Virus record (IMG/VR): IMGVR_UViG_3300032093_000742
Span: 1-25,943 of that record
Strand: one strand, 5' to 3'
Length of the DNA: 25,943 bases
Origin: a virus
Shown: positions 1-7,650 of the stretch, in pieces
How the letters are laid out: every line of letters starts with the position of its first letter
Numbering within the stretch: the stretch's first letter is position 1
Notes under the pieces: model-generated
Database searches by the model: none
What the model saw: only the letters and a program-made list of their open reading frames with translations
Told to the model about the DNA's origin: nothing
Translations under genes and position numbers: made by a program

Positions 1-233
1 TTATTAACGCCCATACCAGAACCAATAGAACCAACCAACGCACCCCATTCGCTGTCTACGTTGTTACTGATTGCCTTGGTGAACCCGATGCGGTCAATGT
101 CCTGTGGAATTTGACGAACAAGTAAGCCGGTTTCATCTCCTTTCGGAGCCGTGTTTAGTCTGGACGCACCATTATAAGCCCCTTGCCCAAAGGCTGAAAT
201 TGAAATGAGTAAAAAGAAAAGTATTTTTTTCAT
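1..233 (-). CDS. Exported or tail-fibre-like protein, 3' end beyond window
   Basis: The reading frame starts with ATG at 233 and stays open to base 1, giving 77 residues of a longer protein. Residues 1-17 (MKKILFFLLISISAFGQ) form a typical Sec signal peptide: lysines, a hydrophobic core and a small-residue cleavage site. The following residues include GLLVRQIPQDIDRIGF and a Gly/Ser-rich GSIGSGMGV stretch, which resemble domains appended to Bacteroidetes phage fibre proteins; that likeness is from memory. It starts 3 bases after the tailspike gene stop, so it is probably co-transcribed. Its function is unknown. Receptor binding or an exported accessory protein are both possible. The signal peptide is clear, the rest is inference. 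Confidence 0.75.
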   Translation of the reverse strand, partial: MKKILFFLLISISAFGQGAYNGASRLNTAPKGDETGLLVRQIPQDIDRIGFTKAISNNVDSEWGALVGSIGSGMGVN

Positions 234-236
234 TTG

Positions 237-2522
237 TTAGTTAGTTATTATCCAAAGCCCGTCAATTTTTTCCATGTGGCAAGGAACGTTGTAAAGTAAT
301 TCAGTAACCACCGTAACCCGATCCGCAAGGTAAACCGTTGCCCCTGTAAAGCTCCATACATACACGTCCTCGGTGTTGTAGAATTTCATTACATCACCAT
401 TCGATCCGGTCGGAATAGTTATCACTCGATTAGCCGTAGCCACCCCGTCTAAAATATTGTGAACCCCGTTAACCGTGGCTGTGAAATTCGCGTCCGTTGC
501 GTTGGCTACAAGTGTGGTCGGGGCGTAGTAAGTTCCGCCTCCACCGCCTCCACCGCCTCCACCGCCTCCACTCAAAGCAGTCCAAACCCCGCTTATCTTT
601 GCTCTTGGTGCGCCTGTACTTGAATTTGAATAGATAGTACCATCTGGTGCGGTAGCCCCGATAAACCCTGCGTCCGCAGCCGCATCGTTAGCAAACAAAG
701 CGGGGTTGATAAACGTTGAAGAAAGACTACCTACTGCGCTACCTCCGTCTGTAATTCTTAAACGCCTTGCAGATTGACGTTCGATTCTTGCTTCGACACC
801 TCCACCGGCTGCGCCACCCGTCCAGTTCAAACCAGTAACGTTGCTAAGTTTCAATCCAGTTGCATCGTTAAAGTGCCAGGTGTTGTTGAGCACGTAACTA
901 TTTACACCGCTGCCAGCATCTCCAAAAAGCAGCAAACTTCCTGCTTGCGACCACAATCTTAAATTTCCAGACGATTCTAGTTGAAAATCGCTGAGTGAGT
1001 AAGTGTATCGACCGCTTGTTGCACCCGTTCTCCAATAAGTTCCTATACCTTCAACACCACCGCCTACCGGAGTTCTGTCTATGTAGTCGGCAATCTTATC
1101 CGCTCCCGCGTCTGTATTGCGATACCATATTTCCCCAGTTCCTGCACGTTGATGACGAATGCCATTATTACTCTTTATGGTGTTTAGTCCATAGTATTCT
1201 ACGTTATTTGAAAATACGTTAGTCCCTCCACTTGCAGAAGTGTTTATTGAATTTAGTTCTGGGTTACTACCTCCAAAAATAGGTGCTGCTTGAAATCCAC
1301 CATCCCTCCAAAAATGATTTTGTGATAAGGCGGTGTTAAATACCATAAAAGCACACGTACCATTAATATTGTCGTAGCTGGAATTATCAGTGAACGAGAA
1401 ATTTACACATCTATCCAGATACCACATTTGAGTATAGTTGGTAACCTCTAACACATTGTTTTGAAATACATTTCCAGCACTTGAATTAGTAACATCACCA
1501 ATAAATCTAAATGCCTCAGAACCTCCACAATTATACATCACCCAATTACTTCTAACCGTTATTCCATTACAATAGTTTTGCCCCCAAACAGCCCTCCTTA
1601 TAAAATCAAAGTTGCAGTTTTCAATAACGGTTCCGTAGCCTTGAAAGGGAGCAGCAATAGTATTATTTGTGATTGTTCCTGTTCCTCCTAAAACTATACA
1701 ATCTTGTGTCACACTTGTTCCAGTTGCCGAATTATTCCCAAAGAATGAAGCATCATGTATGTACAACCTAGTGTTTGTTGTCATTACAAATGGAGTTGAG
1801 AAATCATTCGCCAGTGTTGTTATTGCAATGTTGGTAATTTCTAAAGCTCCAAATCCAAGAGTTAAAAGTTTTGCCCCTGCCCCAGTATAACGTAAGTCTA
1901 AAATAGACCCTCCCTGAGCTGTTAAATTAAATGTCTGATTACTCCAATATCTACCAGCCCCTAAAATTTTAATTGACTTATTTTTTGGATTTAATGTAAC
2001 GCCATCATTGGGAATTACTATTTGCGAGTTTACTCTAAACACCCCTACAGGTACGTACATTGTGCCTCCACCTGCTGAAAAGATTGCGGCCAAGCAGTTA
2101 TTTATAGCTGTTGTGTTATCGGTCGTGCCATCCCCAACCGCGCCATAAGCTGTTATATTAAAAACCGTTTCATTTACATCGCTGACTCTTTTAGGAGTCA
2201 TCCCTTTGGTGTTGTCCGTCCCGGCCTGCGCTTCGGCTAAACTGGCTACGGTGAATCCGCCTATTGAAAGATCACCGCTGCCAAGTAATGAATTCCCGTT
2301 TACTGTTTTAATGTTTGTCCCAGATACTAACGTAGCCTGAAAAATAGGCGTTAGGTATGTTTGCCAAAGTAAAGGAGTAGCTTTTTTATTAACCCCGCTT
2401 TGAACGATAGGCACTAATTCAGTCCCAGTCAAAGAAGTAGCTGCCGGCATATCGGAAATCTTTACCTGACCAAAAGCCGACAAACTTAAAATCGAAAAGA
2501 AAAGTATAATTAGTTTTTTCAT
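237..2522 (-). CDS. Tailspike with pectate-lyase-type beta-helix and signal peptide
   Basis: This 761-residue protein starts with a Sec-type signal peptide (residues 1-19, MKKLIILFFSILSLSAFGQ). A phage-fibre-like segment follows, with AEAQAGTDNTKGMTPKRV near 97-112. At 122-137, NITAYGAVGDGTTDNT is the classic opening of a Pectate_lyase_3 beta-helix as found in capsule-degrading tailspikes. The middle is rich in Asn/Gly turn motifs that fit a beta-helix up to about residue 460. Residues 652-663 are twelve consecutive glycines, then a 98-residue C-terminal domain. Expected role: polysaccharide binding or depolymerisation during adsorption. The start overlaps the upstream stop by ATGA. The export signal is odd for a virion part assembled in the cytoplasm. 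Catalytic residues cannot be assigned by eye. Confidence 0.85.
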   Translation of the reverse strand: MKKLIILFFSILSLSAFGQVKISDMPAATSLTGTELVPIVQSGVNKKATPLLWQTYLTPIFQATLVSGTNIKTVNGNSLLGSGDLSIGGFTVASLAEAQAGTDNTKGMTPKRVSDVNETVFNITAYGAVGDGTTDNTTAINNCLAAIFSAGGGTMYVPVGVFRVNSQIVIPNDGVTLNPKNKSIKILGAGRYWSNQTFNLTAQGGSILDLRYTGAGAKLLTLGFGALEITNIAITTLANDFSTPFVMTTNTRLYIHDASFFGNNSATGTSVTQDCIVLGGTGTITNNTIAAPFQGYGTVIENCNFDFIRRAVWGQNYCNGITVRSNWVMYNCGGSEAFRFIGDVTNSSAGNVFQNNVLEVTNYTQMWYLDRCVNFSFTDNSSYDNINGTCAFMVFNTALSQNHFWRDGGFQAAPIFGGSNPELNSINTSASGGTNVFSNNVEYYGLNTIKSNNGIRHQRAGTGEIWYRNTDAGADKIADYIDRTPVGGGVEGIGTYWRTGATSGRYTYSLSDFQLESSGNLRLWSQAGSLLLFGDAGSGVNSYVLNNTWHFNDATGLKLSNVTGLNWTGGAAGGGVEARIERQSARRLRITDGGSAVGSLSSTFINPALFANDAAADAGFIGATAPDGTIYSNSSTGAPRAKISGVWTALSGGGGGGGGGGGGTYYAPTTLVANATDANFTATVNGVHNILDGVATANRVITIPTGSNGDVMKFYNTEDVYVWSFTGATVYLADRVTVVTELLYNVPCHMEKIDGLWIITN
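535..570 (-). repeat. Four perfect 9-bp tandem repeats encoding Gly12
   Basis: The plus strand reads ccgcctcca four times without a mismatch. On the coding strand this gives twelve glycine codons (residues 652-663 of the tailspike). Because the unit is 9 bp, gain or loss of copies keeps the frame and only changes the length of the flexible hinge before the C-terminal domain. Confidence 0.95.
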
Positions 2523-3025
2523 TCTGGTATTATAGTTTGATTACCCGAAAGGTCTTCCGTAATAAAATTAATTCCTGTTTCTGTTATTATGCCAGCTATT
2601 TCACCTGTATCCGAAACAATAAACGTCTGGGCAATCAATTTATTTTTGATGTAATAGTTTACCATCGGATCGCTTGCGTTTCCATATTTAAACTCCGTTG
2701 ATATTGCAACTCTTTCATTTAGGTTTTGATGTACTAACAAAGCATCTTTAAGCCCTATAAGACTACCAGAAACCTGTATCGAAATGTCATAAACAGACTG
2801 ATAATCATGGGCGTAAAAATAGCTAATTTTTTCCTTTTCCACCCTGGCAAAAACGGGTTTTCTTCTTCTGGCTTCGTTGTAAATTATGACTGACCCCAAA
2901 AGGTCGTTGTCTAAATTTAATCCTACGTTAAGACTCAAAATATTTTCCACGCCAATAACAGCATCACCGTATAGCTTTACAGCCACGTCAAAAAGATATT
3001 CTTCTTTAAGTGGTTTATACTCCAT
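2519..3025 (-). CDS. LysM-like baseplate or tail protein
   Basis: 168 residues. The N-terminus (EYLFDVAVKLYGDAVIGVEN, residues 9-28) resembles the first half of a LysM motif seen in small tail or baseplate proteins that bind peptidoglycan or cap the hub. The remainder shows alternating hydrophobic residues consistent with beta structure, and ends in a short tail (LSGNQTIIPE). It overlaps the spike gene by 11 bases and the tailspike start by four. Placement between spike and tailspike suggests a baseplate accessory or adapter protein. The family is not firmly recognised and an adapter joining the tailspike to the baseplate is an equally good reading. Confidence 0.6.
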   Translation of the reverse strand: MEYKPLKEEYLFDVAVKLYGDAVIGVENILSLNVGLNLDNDLLGSVIIYNEARRRKPVFARVEKEKISYFYAHDYQSVYDISIQVSGSLIGLKDALLVHQNLNERVAISTEFKYGNASDPMVNYYIKNKLIAQTFIVSDTGEIAGIITETGINFITEDLSGNQTIIPE

Positions 3026-3509
3026 GCTTTATTAAGTCGTTTTTGATGTCAGTAAAATCACCCACCGTTTTTATCCCTAATGTAGTATTGAAAAATGTCT
3101 TTAATGCCGCCCCTCCATCAGATGTTACAGGTACCCAATTCTTTAAACTATCAACCACAGCCTGTAAAACTTCGTTTGTTTTGTCAAGTTGTGTTTTTAA
3201 CTCATTCGCCTTTACTATTCCACCTAAAGACCCATCAAAATAAACAACCTCATCAAGCTCGGAGGTAAGAACTACAAACCCTAGAGTCTCGTTTGCCATG
3301 CAAACTAAAACCAGAGACCCCTCTGCCGGTTTGAGATACACGCCTCCCGAAACCGTTGTTTGTAGTCTTACGTCCAAGATTTCCGCATCACCATTAATAG
3401 GTGTGCATTTACAAGTCCTTTCAATATCATCTACTTCCGAAACGGTTGCCAAAATCATTCTTTCGTCACCTTGCTCCGCTATCAAACGTATGGCCTCTCT
3501 TATGGTCAT
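3015..3509 (-). CDS. Baseplate spike (gpV / Mu gp45-like OB-fold)
   Basis: 164 residues. After a short helix (residues 1-15) comes LATVSEVDDIERTCKCTPI, the usual start of the OB-fold in central spike proteins, and then GVYLKPAEGSLVLVCM with LGFVVLTSELDEVVYFDG, the strands that end the domain. The C-terminal 50 residues are helical with a repeated Leu/Val pattern. This protein would sit at the tip of the tail tube and pierce the outer membrane. It is preceded by the hub gene (4-base ATGA overlap) and followed by the LysM-like gene, the order expected for hub-spike modules. It lacks a long beta-helical needle, so a separate tip protein may be needed. Confidence 0.75.
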   Translation of the reverse strand: MTIREAIRLIAEQGDERMILATVSEVDDIERTCKCTPINGDAEILDVRLQTTVSGGVYLKPAEGSLVLVCMANETLGFVVLTSELDEVVYFDGSLGGIVKANELKTQLDKTNEVLQAVVDSLKNWVPVTSDGGAALKTFFNTTLGIKTVGDFTDIKNDLIKHGV

Positions 3510-4480
3510 GCTATTTTCCTGTCTAAAAATATTTCCTGACGACCTCCGCTTATTCCTGACGTAGTCAATACTCGCTTTACAATGTAAACACCGTTTTGAT
3601 CTGGGATAATTTTATTTATCAACTTGATCGAATCACCATGTTTTACAACTGGATTTAAGAACGTCAAAAAAGAACCTCTAAAGCCAGTGTATTTTAACTT
3701 TACAAGATTTTCGTTAGCAATGTTTTGCAATGTTGATTGAGGTAAATCGTATGTATAAATAACCCTTTTTTCACCGTCTGGACTGCCCGCCACTACATCA
3801 GGGTCACGGCTATTATCCTTCTTTACGTTTACGACCGTAACGTTTAATTCAACATCATCTGCCGTCATGTATTCAAGCTCGTCTTCAATTATGTTTTTTT
3901 GAAACTCAAACTCTTTTGTTTGATCTGGATTTTGTTCGGCTATGCGATACGAAAACCCAGCCCTAAGTATTCCGTTTTGGAAGTAGCAGCTTATTCCAAA
4001 CTTCTTTTTTAGGAAGTCCAAAACCTCGCCAGCCGTCACTTTGGTAAACCTTAAACTAAAAACAAAAGGATCAGCTTCTATTGTGTACTGTGGCAAAATC
4101 TCTTTTAAGAATTTCCCCAACTCTATATTTGATTCGGAGTAATTTTTTACAGGCGTTTGCTTTAGTTTCCACATCTCATCTTCACACTCAAAAGTCAAAG
4201 GGTTTTTTGTGATTATCTTGGTAATGTACCCGGTGAACCTAATAGGAACACCAAACGTGTCATATCCAAGCGATACTTTTACCGCATCGCCTCGTTTCCA
4301 AAATCCATCTTCGCCAGTGATAGCGGGTAAAAATTCACCGTCTTTTTTTGGCCTTAATTTATTTGGCAAAATAATCCTGCATGTATCTGTTAGATTTTCC
4401 CATGATGAATCAATAGACACGAAGTTGACGTAATCAAATTTTGCCTTGCCAATAGTAATATCACAAATTGGCCTAATCAT
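3506..4480 (-). CDS. Baseplate hub (gpD / Mu gp44 / gp27-like)
   Basis: 324 residues. The N-terminal half contains a domain with FGVPIRFTGYITKII, the typical hub motif in which a beta-barrel reports a 'tail/late control protein D' fold. The middle has AGEVLDFLKKKFGISCYFQNGIL near residues 150-170, and the C-terminus has PDQNGVYIVKRVLTTSG, matching the closing beta-hairpin of hub proteins. Size agrees with the family (about 300-400 residues). It is directly upstream of the spike with an ATGA overlap. Hub and spike together form the trimeric baseplate centre through which DNA passes. Assignment is from pattern and synteny. Confidence 0.75.
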   Translation of the reverse strand: MIRPICDITIGKAKFDYVNFVSIDSSWENLTDTCRIILPNKLRPKKDGEFLPAITGEDGFWKRGDAVKVSLGYDTFGVPIRFTGYITKIITKNPLTFECEDEMWKLKQTPVKNYSESNIELGKFLKEILPQYTIEADPFVFSLRFTKVTAGEVLDFLKKKFGISCYFQNGILRAGFSYRIAEQNPDQTKEFEFQKNIIEDELEYMTADDVELNVTVVNVKKDNSRDPDVVAGSPDGEKRVIYTYDLPQSTLQNIANENLVKLKYTGFRGSFLTFLNPVVKHGDSIKLINKIIPDQNGVYIVKRVLTTSGISGGRQEIFLDRKIA

Positions 4481-5045
4481 TTAATTCAAATTCGATAGGT
4501 AAATCACTAATTGCAACTATCTCAAAGGGCACTTCGTTTCTACTGCCTAATTTTTCGCTTATTGTGTAGTCCTCGATCACTATGTTTTCAATCCCAAACA
4601 ACGAAAGGAAATCGCAGATAACACCAAACTCCTGATTGACTTTACAGTACCTTATAAGCAAATCAACATCTTCGCGCGGGTAAACTAAAGCCTCTGGGCT
4701 AACAATTGACCCGTTGATTCTAAGCATATAGTCACCCTCGCCAATGTACTCTTTGATGGTACCGTTGCGGCCTTGTATTGGAGTCTTAATTATGTTTTTT
4801 GATTGCACTACCGTAATTAAAACGGTTTCTAAAATCAAATTTCTGGCACCTTCGCGCCCGTCTAATGTGGAAGGAGAACCAACCTGATTTTCAATTCCAT
4901 CCTTTGAAAACTCAAGCCTCGCGTAAACAGGTGTACCCAAATAAGAAGTGCCTATCGGACTATCTGAATTTTCAGCCTGAAACGGGTATCTTTTTACCAG
5001 TTTATCGGTAATAGCTACAATAGGTGGTATTATAAATCCTGCCAT
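4473..5045 (-). CDS. Baseplate/tail protein, DUF6046-like
   Basis: 190 residues lying between tape measure and hub, the slot of Mu gp43 (DNA circularisation/LysM-type tail proteins). The sequence has ARNLILETVLITVVQSKNII, GEGDYMLRINGSIV with a following PRED motif, and FGIENIVIEDYTISEKLGSRN, a pattern I associate with DUF6046 proteins of Bacteroidetes contractile phages. The likely role is to connect the tube end and tape measure to the hub. Its start codon overlaps the last base of the tape-measure stop and its end overlaps the hub start by eight bases. The family name is from memory; function is inferred from position. Confidence 0.6.
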   Translation of the reverse strand: MAGFIIPPIVAITDKLVKRYPFQAENSDSPIGTSYLGTPVYARLEFSKDGIENQVGSPSTLDGREGARNLILETVLITVVQSKNIIKTPIQGRNGTIKEYIGEGDYMLRINGSIVSPEALVYPREDVDLLIRYCKVNQEFGVICDFLSLFGIENIVIEDYTISEKLGSRNEVPFEIVAISDLPIEFELND

Positions 5046-6685
5046 TATTGAACTAGGTTAACATCGTTTACAGCCCGTAACAAAACGCGCTTTACCATTT
5101 CTTCCATATCGTATTCGTTTCTTGCAGGGTCTTTAGTGAAGTTTAGCGAATTAACAAGATTGTTAATATTTAAAGTAATGTTTCGTGTCGCGCTGCTAAT
5201 CTTTTCTATGCCCGCTTTTGTCGAGCCACCTCCACTTGTCCCCGTTGCGGTATCGCCTCCAGGAGTTCCCTTTGTTATTATCCCCGCCAGCCTAGCATCA
5301 ACGGCCTGTTTTAATAAGTCGCGATAAACCTGACCAAGTCCAGCCTCTTTAAAAGCCTTTTCTAATTTTGGCGATCCTATTTCACCTGTAGCCGCTGAGT
5401 ATGTTTTGTAAGCCTCACTTAAATCCTTTTGGAGGGCTGTGATGTCTTCTCTGATTTCGTTTTTTTCTTGGTTTGTGATAGCGTATTGCTTTTGACTTGC
5501 AAACCCTTGCGCCCCGCCTATTGACATGGATTTGCCCATGCCTAGAGGAGATAAATTTTGTGCTAGTAAATTGTTCTTTGAGCTTATTTTCTTACTAATG
5601 CTTAGTATATCGTCAAAGCTATTTTGAGCGGATTGCCTTTTTAAAATCAATTCCTTTTGAGCTGACAATTTAATATTGTCACGCAACTTTGAATTGCTTA
5701 TTTCGATTGCATTTCCGTAAGCGTCCCATTTAGAGACAGCGTTAGGGATCAAATCAGCAATGCTTTTTGTTAGCCCTTGTAGTTCTTTGCTTTCCTCGCT
5801 TGACCTGTTTAATGATGTAGAAAGTTTGTAATACCTTTCTATGAGTGATGTTATTGCCCTTTGATCTTCCAGTTTTTTTTCAGTTGAATCAAAAGACTTC
5901 AACATCCCGGAAACATTATCAAGCAGCTTGCCTAATGTTGGATTAAGCTTTTCACCTATCGACCTTCCAGTATTTTCAAGTACGTCCAAGAACGTAGACC
6001 ACCTACCGGATAATGTTTTGGCCTGTTTTTCCATAAGCCCTCCAAACATTGACCCTTCCTCTGTCATTTTCTTAAAGGCCTTTTCAATCACTCCAAAAGT
6101 GATTTCCCCGTTTTCAATTGCCTTGTTAAGTGATTGGCCGTACTTGCCTGTGATCTTATTCAACGCATCGTAAATAGGAATACCACGATTAGCGAACTGC
6201 ATGATGTCCTTAGTCATCGCCCGCCCTTGAGTGCGAACAGTACCGTATAAATAAACTAAGTCACCCAATGGAATAGAAAGACCTGATGCCACGTCTCCCA
6301 GCATTCTAAGGTTTCCGGTCAACCCCTCGGCCGCAAATCCATACGCTAGTAATTGCTTTGCGCCAGTTACGACTTCGCCTTGTCTGAATGGTGTAGCAAT
6401 AGCGAATTTGGTAAGCTCTTTTAGGGTGTTGTTTGCCTTGTCTGCACTGCCAAGCATCGTGGTAAATGAAACCCGTGTCTGCTCCATCTCGGCACCTAGC
6501 CCAACTATCTTTTTTGTAAGAAGCCCAACACCAGCCAGAACGGCAGCGCCAGCGAATACTTTGGAAAACGCCCCAGCCAAACCGCCTATCTTTTTTTCAA
6601 AGCGGTCTGTTTTTTTCTCAAGATCATCTAAGGGTTTGTCGAAAACCCTGATCTTAATGTCATAATGTGCGCTTTCCCCTGCCAT
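5045..6685 (-). CDS. Tail tape measure protein
   Basis: 546 residues, by far the longest helical protein of the tail module. Residues 1-35 are charged and helical, 36-66 hold a Gly/Ala-rich hydrophobic stretch (FAGAAVLAGVGLLTKKIVGLG), followed by the conserved tape-measure N-terminal block MEQTRVSFTTMLGSADKA ... LLAYGFAAEGLTGNLRMLGD. The middle is coiled-coil-like; a Gly/Thr-rich linker near 475-495 precedes a short C-terminal helix. It sits immediately after the tail chaperone genes, as in most tailed phages. At about 1.5 angstrom per residue this predicts a tail near 80 nm. It is short for a tape measure, implying a short contractile tail. Confidence 0.9.
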   Translation of the reverse strand: MAGESAHYDIKIRVFDKPLDDLEKKTDRFEKKIGGLAGAFSKVFAGAAVLAGVGLLTKKIVGLGAEMEQTRVSFTTMLGSADKANNTLKELTKFAIATPFRQGEVVTGAKQLLAYGFAAEGLTGNLRMLGDVASGLSIPLGDLVYLYGTVRTQGRAMTKDIMQFANRGIPIYDALNKITGKYGQSLNKAIENGEITFGVIEKAFKKMTEEGSMFGGLMEKQAKTLSGRWSTFLDVLENTGRSIGEKLNPTLGKLLDNVSGMLKSFDSTEKKLEDQRAITSLIERYYKLSTSLNRSSEESKELQGLTKSIADLIPNAVSKWDAYGNAIEISNSKLRDNIKLSAQKELILKRQSAQNSFDDILSISKKISSKNNLLAQNLSPLGMGKSMSIGGAQGFASQKQYAITNQEKNEIREDITALQKDLSEAYKTYSAATGEIGSPKLEKAFKEAGLGQVYRDLLKQAVDARLAGIITKGTPGGDTATGTSGGGSTKAGIEKISSATRNITLNINNLVNSLNFTKDPARNEYDMEEMVKRVLLRAVNDVNLVQ

Positions 6686-7202
6686 TATCCTTTTTTAACT
6701 TCGCTTACCTTCAATTTACCGTCAAATTGTAATGCAAACTTTAACTGCCCCCACGCCTTTGCCAACTCGTTAAAGTCATTTGGTTCCACGTGAAAATAAA
6801 AGCGGACTAAAGCCTTTACCTGACTTAGTCCGCCTTTATTCATTGGGTCAGATAAAATGATATTGCCATCAACGTCTCTTTCGACTGGCAACTCATATTC
6901 ATCTAATTTTTTTTTAACTCGCCCTGTACCGGTTCTAAAAATTGACCAAGTAAGAATGAGGCAGACTGCTTTGCGATAAAGTTGTTTTCCAAAACCTTTG
7001 GATCGTCACCTCCTACCCTCAATGCCTTAATCATTACCAGAACAGCGTCAAGTTCTTTGCCTTTGTCCAACAATGCCTTTGTTGTCAAAAATACCGTCTC
7101 GTCAATATCGCGTAAGTAAAACGTTGCCGTTTTTGTTTTTTCGCGATCCAATGGGACTATCAATGTGTAGTCTCCTATTTTTTCAGTTTTTTCAGGGGTC
7201 AT
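6685..7202 (-). CDS. Tail assembly chaperone GT fusion made by -1 frameshift
   Basis: The downstream frame (6685 to the A9 run) has no good start of its own: its first possible start is an in-frame TTG and the frame is open back into the run of nine adenines. Reading the upstream gene to its second AAA codon, slipping back one base and continuing gives K-L-D-E-Y-E-L-P-V-E-R, then a 68-residue C-terminal part ending LKVSEVKKG, about 172 residues in total. This is the lambda G/GT arrangement: a short and a long chaperone encoded directly before the tape measure, needed to assemble the tail tube around it. Slippage has not been demonstrated; the site, position and gene order are what support it. 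Confidence 0.8.
6903..7202 (-). CDS. Tail assembly chaperone, short form (G-like)
   Basis: 99 residues, acidic and mostly helical: TLIVPLDREKTKTATFYLRD, then LLDKGKELDAVLVMIKALRVGG and a final helix LLGQFLEPVQGELKKN. It lies between the tail tube gene (11 bases upstream) and the tape measure, the universal slot for tail-assembly chaperones (lambda gpG, Mu gp41). It ends in TTA AAA AAA AAT TAG, so the stop is right after the slippery run. The size (about 100-140 residues is usual) fits. Chaperones are absent from mature virions. Confidence 0.75.
   Translation of the reverse strand: MTPEKTEKIGDYTLIVPLDREKTKTATFYLRDIDETVFLTTKALLDKGKELDAVLVMIKALRVGGDDPKVLENNFIAKQSASFLLGQFLEPVQGELKKN
6907..6915 (-). 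other. Programmed -1 ribosomal frameshift site (A9)
   Basis: Nine adenines on the coding strand. In the zero frame they read (TT)A AAA AAA AA(T) TAG, so an A AAA AAA heptamer is present with both tRNAs able to re-pair one base back, and the zero-frame stop follows immediately. Any downstream stimulatory structure was not evident by eye. Transcriptional slippage on A9 could produce the same fusion. Confidence 0.75.
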
Positions 7203-7212
7203 TTTTTAATTT

Positions 7213-7650
7213 TTAAGTTGTTGCGTTGTAGTCGATGTCTGCAATAAATAACTCAAGAGCTTCCTCGATCTGCGTGTTGTTTACGCTTGAGTTTGGGTTG
7301 CGCCCTTTAAATTTGCATGACTTTAGTTTATGGGAAACAATATCCCCGGCCTCGGTCAAATAATTTACACGGATGTCAAACAAAGGGATATTTTGAATTC
7401 TGCCAAATGGTGCGGATGCAGTTAGTCGCTGCACCTCTTTCATTGTCATTGTCAAAGTACCCTCGAAAGAAACCGCCCCGATACCTACCGAAACAGGCAA
7501 ATGCCCAGTCCCGTGATTTGCTGTGATCTCTTGCATATCCCTGTAATCAATAGAGGTAAGCCCTACAATAGGCACTCCCAATATTTGAAGGATGATGTCT
7601 GCGTGAGTGTATTCTACTCCGTTTATCAGTGGTGGTCTTACTCCTATCAT
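7213..7650 (-). CDS. Tail tube protein
   Basis: 145 residues. The sequence carries a beta-rich pattern (GVPIVGLTSIDYRDMQEI, ISFEGTLTMTMKEVQRL-like strands, LFDIRVNYLTEAGDIVSHKLKSC) typical of contractile-phage tube proteins of Bacteroidetes that form stacked hexamers. It directly follows the sheath gene (overlap of four bases, 7647-7650) and precedes the chaperone genes, the fixed sheath-tube-chaperone-tape measure order. The family's usual length is about 140-170 residues. The motif GTGHLPVSVGIG near residues 47-58 is probably the loop joining strands. Assignment is mainly by size and synteny. Confidence 0.8.
   Translation of the reverse strand: MIGVRPPLINGVEYTHADIILQILGVPIVGLTSIDYRDMQEITANHGTGHLPVSVGIGAVSFEGTLTMTMKEVQRLTASAPFGRIQNIPLFDIRVNYLTEAGDIVSHKLKSCKFKGRNPNSSVNNTQIEEALELFIADIDYNATT

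Noticed and set aside
6685-6891. Downstream chaperone frame as an independent gene
   Set aside because: The start is a TTG within a longer open frame reaching the A9 run, and chaperone position strongly predicts frameshift expression.
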